From Vallitalea guaymasensis (GTDB lineage: Bacteria; Bacillota; Clostridia; Lachnospirales; Vallitaleaceae), in NCBI RefSeq assembly GCF_018141425.1, contig NZ_CP058561.1, positions 2,480,001 through 2,544,000 on the forward strand: a stretch of DNA of 64,000 nt. Direction: 5' to 3'. Below the pieces are notes generated by a model. That model ran no database searches and was not told the DNA's origin. It worked only from the letters and a program-made list of their open reading frames with translations. Below, in pieces: positions 58,963 through 64,000 of this stretch. Positions within the stretch are counted from its first letter, which is position 1. Each line of letters starts with the position of its first letter. A program made the position numbers and the translations under genes.

Positions 58963-58989
58963 AACCAATCTGGGGGCACCCGATTGGTT
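58963..58989 (+). other. Intra-operon hairpin between acpP and fabK
   Basis: AACCAATC-t-GGG / CCC-GATTGGTT with a GGCA loop: 11 pairs and one bulge, 16 bases after acpP. Only three T follow, and it lies 11 bases before the fabK ribosome site. It probably sets a high acpP to fabK ratio by partial termination or mRNA protection. Confidence 0.75.
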
Positions 58990-59011
58990 TAAATTTTAAG
59001 GAGTGAAAATA

Positions 59012-59944
59012 GTGGAATCTGAGATTTGTAAGATGTTGAATATCGAATATCCAATATTTCAAGGTGCTATGGCTTGGATAGCAGAGTATAACCTGGTTGC
59101 TGCAGTATCTAATGCAGGAGGTCTTGGGATTATAGCAGGAGGAAATGCTCCTTGTGATGTTGTTAGGGAACAAATTAGGAAGACAAAAGAATTAACGGAT
59201 AAACCCTTTGGAGTTAATATAATGCTTCTATCACCATTTGCTGATGAAATTGCTCATATGGTATGTGAAGAAAAAGTAGCTGTTGTCACAACGGGAGCAG
59301 GAAATCCTGGTAAATACTTAGAGATGTGGAAAGAACATAACATAAAAGTAATACCTGTAGTTCCTTCTGTTGCATTAGCTAAGAGAATGGAAAGATCAGG
59401 CGTTGACGCAATCATTGCTGAAGGTTGTGAATCAGGAGGACACGTTGGCGAATTGACTACTATGGCTCTTTTACCTCAAGTTGTAGATGCAGTCGAAATC
59501 CCAGTTATAGCTGCCGGAGGAATAGGAGATGGAAGAGGTATAGCTGCCACTAAAATGTTGGGAGCAGATGCTTTTCAAATAGGAACAAGATTCTTAGTTG
59601 CGAAAGAATGCATCGTACATAAGAATTACAAGGAAAAAATACTAAAAGCTAAGGATATTGATACACGTGTAACAGGTAAAGCTACAGGACACCCTGTTAG
59701 AGCATTAAAGAATAAGTTTACGAGAAAGTTCTTACAGCTAGAAAAAGAGGGAGTCAGTGTAGAGGATTTAGAAGAATTCGGCACAGGTAAACTAAGATTA
59801 GCTGTTGTAGATGGAGATGTAGCAAATGGTTCCGTAATGTCTGGTCAAATAGCTGGTATGATCAAGAAAGAGCAGACATGTAGTGAAATCATCAAAGAAC
59901 TTGTTATAGATGCTGATAAGGTTATTGATAATATAAGAAATTAA
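59012..59944 (+). CDS. fabK: Enoyl-ACP reductase II (FMN-dependent)
   Basis: 310 residues from a GTG at 59012 that lies eight bases after AAGGAG; an in-frame GTG at 59003 overlaps the ribosome site. Nitronate monooxygenase-like TIM barrel: GAMAWIAEYNLVAAVSNAGGLGIIAGG, EGCESGGHVG with the catalytic His, VIAAGGIGDGRGIAA and GADAFQIGTRFL for FMN and phosphate binding. It reduces trans-2-enoyl-ACP with NADH. FabK replaces FabI in many Firmicutes and makes them naturally tolerant to triclosan. Confidence 0.95.
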   Translation: MESEICKMLNIEYPIFQGAMAWIAEYNLVAAVSNAGGLGIIAGGNAPCDVVREQIRKTKELTDKPFGVNIMLLSPFADEIAHMVCEEKVAVVTTGAGNPGKYLEMWKEHNIKVIPVVPSVALAKRMERSGVDAIIAEGCESGGHVGELTTMALLPQVVDAVEIPVIAAGGIGDGRGIAATKMLGADAFQIGTRFLVAKECIVHKNYKEKILKAKDIDTRVTGKATGHPVRALKNKFTRKFLQLEKEGVSVEDLEEFGTGKLRLAVVDGDVANGSVMSGQIAGMIKKEQTCSEIIKELVIDADKVIDNIRN

Positions 59945-59980
59945 AACAGTTAGTTTGATATATTGAAAGGAATGAAAACC

Positions 59981-60907
59981 ATGGGAAAGACAGCTTTTTT
60001 ATTTCCAGGTCAAGGAGCTCAATACCTTGGTATGGGAAAAGAAATAGCTAACAATTACGAGAGCAGTAAAAAAATCTTTCAAATTGCTAGTGAAGCATTA
60101 GGATTTGATATAGAAGAAATATGTAATGAAAAAGAAGATGTTCTTAATAATACAGAATATACACAACCTGCAATTCTAACTACTACCATTGCTATTTTAG
60201 AAGCTGTAAAAGAACATGGATTAAAAGCAGATGTAGTTGCTGGATTAAGCTTAGGGGAATACAGTGCGCTTGTTGCCAATGAGGCAATGGATTTTAAAGA
60301 AGCGGTAAGTCTTGTTAGAAAAAGAGGAAAATATATGGAAGAAGCTGTACCAGAGGGTAAAGGCTCTATGGCAGCAGTTCTAGGTTTGGAGCCATGTACA
60401 GTAGAAGAGATATGTGACGGTATAGATGGAATGGTTAGACCTGCCAATTATAATTGCCCAGGGCAGATTGTTATTGCGGGAGAAGTAGAGGCTCTAAATA
60501 TTGCCTGTGAAAAATTAGAAGAAGCAGGGGCAAAACGAGTAATTAAGCTTAATGTAAGTGGACCTTTTCATACCCCTATGCTTAACCCAGCAGCAGAAAA
60601 ACTTGAAAAAGAATTAGAAGACATTAGCATTGTTAAAAATAATATACCTTACATAACCAATGTAACAGCTGATTATGTAGATGATCATAATAATGTTAAA
60701 ACACTTTTAACAAAACAAGTTGTCTCTCCAGTAAGATGGGAAGAGACAATCAATAGAATGATAGATGATGGTGTGGATACATTCGTTGAAATAGGACCAG
60801 GAAAAACACTATCCTCATTTGTAAAGAAAATAGATAGGACCAAGAAAATAGTTAACATACAAGATATGAAGACATTGAGTAAGGCGATTAAATCAATAGA
60901 GGGTTAG
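59981..60907 (+). CDS. fabD: Malonyl-CoA:ACP transacylase
   Basis: 308 residues from the ATG at 59981, nine bases after GAAAGGA; upstream TTG and ATG in the frame are too close to it. FPGQGAQYLGMGKE at the N-terminus, catalytic Ser90 in GLSLGEYSAL and His in SGPFHTPML. EIGPGKTLS lies near the end. It loads malonate on ACP for each elongation round. Confidence 0.95.
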   Translation: MGKTAFLFPGQGAQYLGMGKEIANNYESSKKIFQIASEALGFDIEEICNEKEDVLNNTEYTQPAILTTTIAILEAVKEHGLKADVVAGLSLGEYSALVANEAMDFKEAVSLVRKRGKYMEEAVPEGKGSMAAVLGLEPCTVEEICDGIDGMVRPANYNCPGQIVIAGEVEALNIACEKLEEAGAKRVIKLNVSGPFHTPMLNPAAEKLEKELEDISIVKNNIPYITNVTADYVDDHNNVKTLLTKQVVSPVRWEETINRMIDDGVDTFVEIGPGKTLSSFVKKIDRTKKIVNIQDMKTLSKAIKSIEG

Positions 60908-60938
60908 TATTAGAATCCCAGAGAAAGGATGATAATTG

Positions 60939-61673
60939 ATGGATAAGGTTGCTATAGTGACTGGAGCTTCAAGAGGAATAGGTAAAGCAATAGCCCGTAG
61001 ATTAGCAAGTGATGGAATAATAGTAGCAGTTAATTATAGAAGCAGTGAAGAAGAAGCCAAAAAAGTAGTTGAAGAGATTGTTGCAGATGGTGGTAGAGCA
61101 AAAGCTTATAAAGCTGATGTAAGCAATTTCGAAGATGCTCAGAAATTAATATCAGAGGTTAAAGAGGAACATGGAAGAATAGATATCCTTGTTAATAATG
61201 CTGGAATAACAAAAGATATGTTGATGCTTAAGATGACGGAAGTAGAATTCGATGACGTAATAAGAGTCAATCTAAAGGGAACATTCAACTGCATCAAACA
61301 TGTTAACAGGATTATGTTAAAACAAAAATGCGGTAGGATAATAAATATTTCATCTGTAATAGGTGAAATAGGTAATGTTGGGCAGGCTAATTATGCAGCA
61401 TCAAAGGCAGGAATTATAGGACTTACTAAATCAATGGCTAAAGAATTAGCTACAAGGAGTATAACTGTTAATGCTGTTGCACCAGGTTTTATAGAGAGTG
61501 ATATGACTGATATATTAACAGACAAAATAAAAGACCAGATTCTATTGAATATACCTATGAAACGTATTGGTAGAGCCACTGAAGTAGCAAACGTGGTAGC
61601 TTTTTTAGCTTCTGATAAAGCAAGCTATGTTACGGGTCAGGTAATTAATGTAGACGGTGGAATGGTTGTTTAA
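60939..61673 (+). CDS. fabG: 3-oxoacyl-ACP reductase
   Basis: 244 residues, short-chain dehydrogenase. Cofactor loop TGASRGIGKAIA, NNAG, catalytic Ser in NISSVIG, Tyr152 and Lys in NYAASKAG. It uses NADPH to reduce 3-oxoacyl-ACP. ATG at 60939 behind AAAGGATG; a TTG codon just before is not needed. Confidence 0.95.
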   Translation: MDKVAIVTGASRGIGKAIARRLASDGIIVAVNYRSSEEEAKKVVEEIVADGGRAKAYKADVSNFEDAQKLISEVKEEHGRIDILVNNAGITKDMLMLKMTEVEFDDVIRVNLKGTFNCIKHVNRIMLKQKCGRIINISSVIGEIGNVGQANYAASKAGIIGLTKSMAKELATRSITVNAVAPGFIESDMTDILTDKIKDQILLNIPMKRIGRATEVANVVAFLASDKASYVTGQVINVDGGMVV

Positions 61674-61700
61674 TTACATGAAAGGAAGGTTAGCATTAGC

Positions 61701-62939
61701 ATGAAGAGAAGAGTTGTCATAACTGGATTAGGTGTTATTACACCTGTTGGAAATAATGTAGATGAATATTGGAATAATCTAAAAGCAGGAAAAATTGGAT
61801 TTGGAGAGATTACTTCATTTGATTCAAGTGAATATAGAGCAAAAATAGTAGCTGAAGTAAAAAATTTTGAAGCTAAAGAATATATAGAAAGAAAAAAAGC
61901 TAAGAGAATGGATAGATTTACTCAATTCTCCATAGCAGCAGCTAAAGAAGCAATAGATGACTCAGGTCTTGACTTAGAGAAGGAAGACGTTGAGAGAATT
62001 GGTGTTATCGTTGGAACAGGTGTCGGCGGATTAGGTTCAATTGAAAAAGAAGCACAAAAATTATTAGCTAAAGGGCCTAACAAAGTTTCTCCTATGTTCA
62101 TACCAAAAGTAATTACCAATATGGCAGCAGGTAATATCGCTATTCAATTTGGATTAAAAGGAGTATGTACCAATGTAGTTACAGCATGTGCTACGAGTAC
62201 TAATACTATAGGTGATGCTTTTAGAACAATACAATATGGTGATGCAGATGTTATGGTTGCAGGTGGAACCGAAAGTTGTATAGTACCTCTTGGAGTTTCA
62301 GGATTTACAGCTCTTCAAGCATTAAGCAGCAGTGAAGATCCTGCAAAAGCATCAAGACCATTTGATAAAAACAGAGATGGTTTTGTTATGGGAGAAGGAT
62401 CAGGGATTGTAATTCTAGAAGAATTAGAACGTGCCAAGGCTAGAGGTGCTAAGATATTAGCTGAAGTAAAAGGATATGGAGCTGCTTGTGATGCTTACCA
62501 TATTACTGCACCAGCACCTGGTGGAGAAGGTGCTGCAAGAGCCATGAAATTAGCTATAAAAGATGCAGACATCAAACCAGAGGATGTATCTTATATCAAT
62601 GCCCATGGAACAAGTACTGAATATAATGATAAATTGGAAACAGCTGCTATCAAAACAGTATTTGACGAGTACGCTTATAAAGTTCCTATCAGTTCAACGA
62701 AATCAATGATAGGACATTTACTAGGAGCAGCTGGAGCAGTAGAAGTCGTTGCATGTGTAAAAACCATATTAGATGGTTTTGTACATCCGACAGTAGGATA
62801 TACAACACCGGACGAAGAATGTGACTTGGATTATATTCCAGTAAAGGGAAGAAATCTAGATGTAAAATATGTTCTTTCTAATTCGCTTGGTTTTGGTGGA
62901 CACAATGCATCATTAATCATAAGTAAATATGAGGAATAA
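61701..62939 (+). CDS. fabF: Beta-ketoacyl-ACP synthase II
   Basis: 412 residues. Catalytic Cys163 in TACATSTNTIGDAF, the two histidines in AHGTSTEYND and SMIGHLLGAAGAVE, and the GFGGHNASL ending. It elongates acyl-ACP with malonyl-ACP and is also important for temperature control of unsaturated acids. ATG 27 bases after fabG, behind GAAAGGAAGG. Confidence 0.96.
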   Translation: MKRRVVITGLGVITPVGNNVDEYWNNLKAGKIGFGEITSFDSSEYRAKIVAEVKNFEAKEYIERKKAKRMDRFTQFSIAAAKEAIDDSGLDLEKEDVERIGVIVGTGVGGLGSIEKEAQKLLAKGPNKVSPMFIPKVITNMAAGNIAIQFGLKGVCTNVVTACATSTNTIGDAFRTIQYGDADVMVAGGTESCIVPLGVSGFTALQALSSSEDPAKASRPFDKNRDGFVMGEGSGIVILEELERAKARGAKILAEVKGYGAACDAYHITAPAPGGEGAARAMKLAIKDADIKPEDVSYINAHGTSTEYNDKLETAAIKTVFDEYAYKVPISSTKSMIGHLLGAAGAVEVVACVKTILDGFVHPTVGYTTPDEECDLDYIPVKGRNLDVKYVLSNSLGFGGHNASLIISKYEE

Positions 62940-62984
62940 ACCTAGGTGATGGTTTAAAATAATAGTGTAAGGAAGTGATGATTC

Positions 62985-63455
62985 TTGAAATTTGAAAATA
63001 TAAAAGAGCTTATAAATCTAGTAAGTGATAAAGGGTTAACACGTGTAGATATTGAGAAAGATGGTTGTAAGATATCCATAAGAAAAGAAAAAGAAGTTTT
63101 GATGACATCAAACCCAGAACCTTATGTACAAAAACCGAATACAAGCCAGACTGTTAACGTCAATAAAGAGACTGTACAAGAAAATGACAGCCATAAAGTA
63201 GAAGTAGAAGATGAAAATACAGTAACAATCAAATCACCTATAGTAGGAACATTTTATAGTGCTCCAAGTCCTGATGAAGATGATTACGTTAAAATAGGAG
63301 ATAAAGTATCAAAAGGCAAGACTCTATGTATTATAGAAGCTATGAAGTTAATGAATGACATAGAAGCTGAAGTTTCAGGTGAGATTGTTGATGTATTGGT
63401 AGAAAATGAAGAAATAGTAGAATATAATCAGCCTCTGTTTAAAATTAGACCATAG
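62985..63455 (+). CDS. accB: Biotin carboxyl carrier protein of acetyl-CoA carboxylase
   Basis: 156 residues, TTG start behind AAGGAAGTGATG. N-terminal helical part (1-40), a linker with T, N, E and V, and a C-terminal biotinyl domain (about 80-156) with the biotinylated Lys121 in IEAMKLMND. The thumb-like APSPDEDDY segment is usual for AccB. It carries CO2 between AccC and the carboxyltransferase. The gene order fabF-accB-fabZ-accC is common in Clostridia. Confidence 0.94.
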   Translation: MKFENIKELINLVSDKGLTRVDIEKDGCKISIRKEKEVLMTSNPEPYVQKPNTSQTVNVNKETVQENDSHKVEVEDENTVTIKSPIVGTFYSAPSPDEDDYVKIGDKVSKGKTLCIIEAMKLMNDIEAEVSGEIVDVLVENEEIVEYNQPLFKIRP

Positions 63456-63524
63456 ATAATTTATTATTTGTATCAAAGGCATTTATTACTTTTTAAAACA
63501 TTAAGAGGAAAGGAATAGATTGTT

Positions 63525-63947
63525 ATGTTAGATGCTGTGGAAATTCAAAAGATTATCCCACATAGGTACCCATTTTTACTAGTTGACAGAATAACAGAGA
63601 TGGAACCTGGTAAAAGAGCGATAGGCTATAAAAATGTCACAATGAATGATTATTTTTTTGCTGGACATTTTCCAGAAGAACCAGTAATGCCAGGAGTGCT
63701 TATTGTTGAAGCTCTTGCCCAAGTGGGAGCAGTTACTATGCTTAGTTTAGAAGAATATAAAGGTAAAACAGCATATTTTGGCGGTATAAATAAAACTAAG
63801 ATAAGACGAAAAGTTGTACCTGGAGATAGATTGGATTTGGAAATAGATATCATAAAACAAAAAGGTCCAGTAGGAGTAGGAAAAGTAGTGGCATCTGTTG
63901 ATGGTGAAATAGCTGTTACTGGAGAATTAACTTTTATTGCTAAATAG
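63525..63947 (+). CDS. fabZ: 3-hydroxyacyl-ACP dehydratase
   Basis: 140 residues, hot-dog fold. [12 protein letters not shown], catalytic His48 in [11 protein letters not shown] and Glu in [12 protein letters not shown]. It dehydrates 3-hydroxyacyl-ACP to the trans-2-enoyl form for FabK. No FabA is in the visible part, so unsaturated acids need another route, for example a FabM- or FabN-like enzyme elsewhere. ATG behind AGAGGAAAGG. Confidence 0.95.
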   Translation: MLDAVEIQKIIPHRYPFLLVDRITEMEPGKRAIGYKNVTMNDYFFAGHFPEEPVMPGVLIVEALAQVGAVTMLSLEEYKGKTAYFGGINKTKIRRKVVPGDRLDLEIDIIKQKGPVGVGKVVASVDGEIAVTGELTFIAK

Positions 63948-63980
63948 TTGATAAAAAGTTAGTAGAAGTAGAGGTGAATT

Positions 63981-64000
63981 ATGTTTAATAAGATTCTGAT
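63981..64000 (+). CDS. accC: Biotin carboxylase subunit AccC, first codons (partial)
   Basis: ATG behind GAGGTGAAT, followed by codons for MFNKILI, which is how AccC proteins start (MFxKILIANRGEI). Position after accB and fabZ makes this the expected gene. Only 20 bases are in the window. Confidence 0.75.

Overview
The window is AT-rich DNA from a spore-forming Clostridia-type Firmicute, probably Lachnospirales-like. The evidence is spmA/spmB, a small Spo0E-like frame, strong AGGAGG ribosome binding sites, frequent TTG and GTG starts, a FabK/FabZ/AccB-type fatty acid operon, YesM/YesN two-component genes and sugar ABC transporters that lack their own ATPase. No rRNA, tRNA or CRISPR array was seen.

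Layout. 1-3.1 kb: end of an ABC ATPase with two membrane partners, then spmA-spmB. 3.1-8.1 kb (minus strand): an ECF sigma factor, a membrane protein that may be its anti-sigma partner, an ABC exporter, a radical SAM/SPASM enzyme and a LysM-YkuD L,D-transpeptidase. 8.4 kb: a FabT-like MarR regulator. 9-13 kb (minus): ATP-type PEP carboxykinase and TypA. 13.5-15.6 kb: amt and a PII gene behind a leader that looks like an ANTAR-controlled transcription attenuator. 15.7-34.2 kb: a large carbohydrate region with YesN/YesM, two binding-protein/permease sets, a secreted GH30 glycosidase, ROK and LacI regulators, a NagB-like protein, a SIS isomerase and NagA. 34.5-47.6 kb: manA, a LacI regulator, then a central-carbon set (phosphofructokinase, a long TIM-like isomerase, a LarA-family enzyme, class II aldolase, phosphoglucose isomerase), interrupted by a complete insertion sequence and a DUF885 lipoprotein. 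48-54 kb: metG, tatD, a Spo0E-like small gene, ksgA and an unrecognised gene. 54.3-57.1 kb (minus): pgsA and a PadR-DUF1700-DUF4097 envelope operon. 57.7-64 kb: fabH-acpP-fabK-fabD-fabG-fabF-accB-fabZ-accC.

Several circuits can be read from the DNA. (1) A perfect palindrome of FabT type overlaps the -10 box of the fab operon, and a degenerate copy lies in the same register on the fabT promoter 49 kb away. (2) The amt leader has two hairpins with hexaloops carrying A1 and G4, the second overlapping a terminator. (3) Each LacI gene has an operator-like palindrome in front of itself and another in front of the neighbouring metabolic operon.

The least explained feature is a set of intergenic structured repeats (about 13.3, 13.8, 35.7, 38.4, 47.6-47.9, 50.1-50.4, 54.2 and 57.3 kb). 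They have long, often perfect stems whose sequence differs from copy to copy, while loop sequences and branch hairpins are conserved. They are the best candidate here for an undescribed RNA or DNA element.
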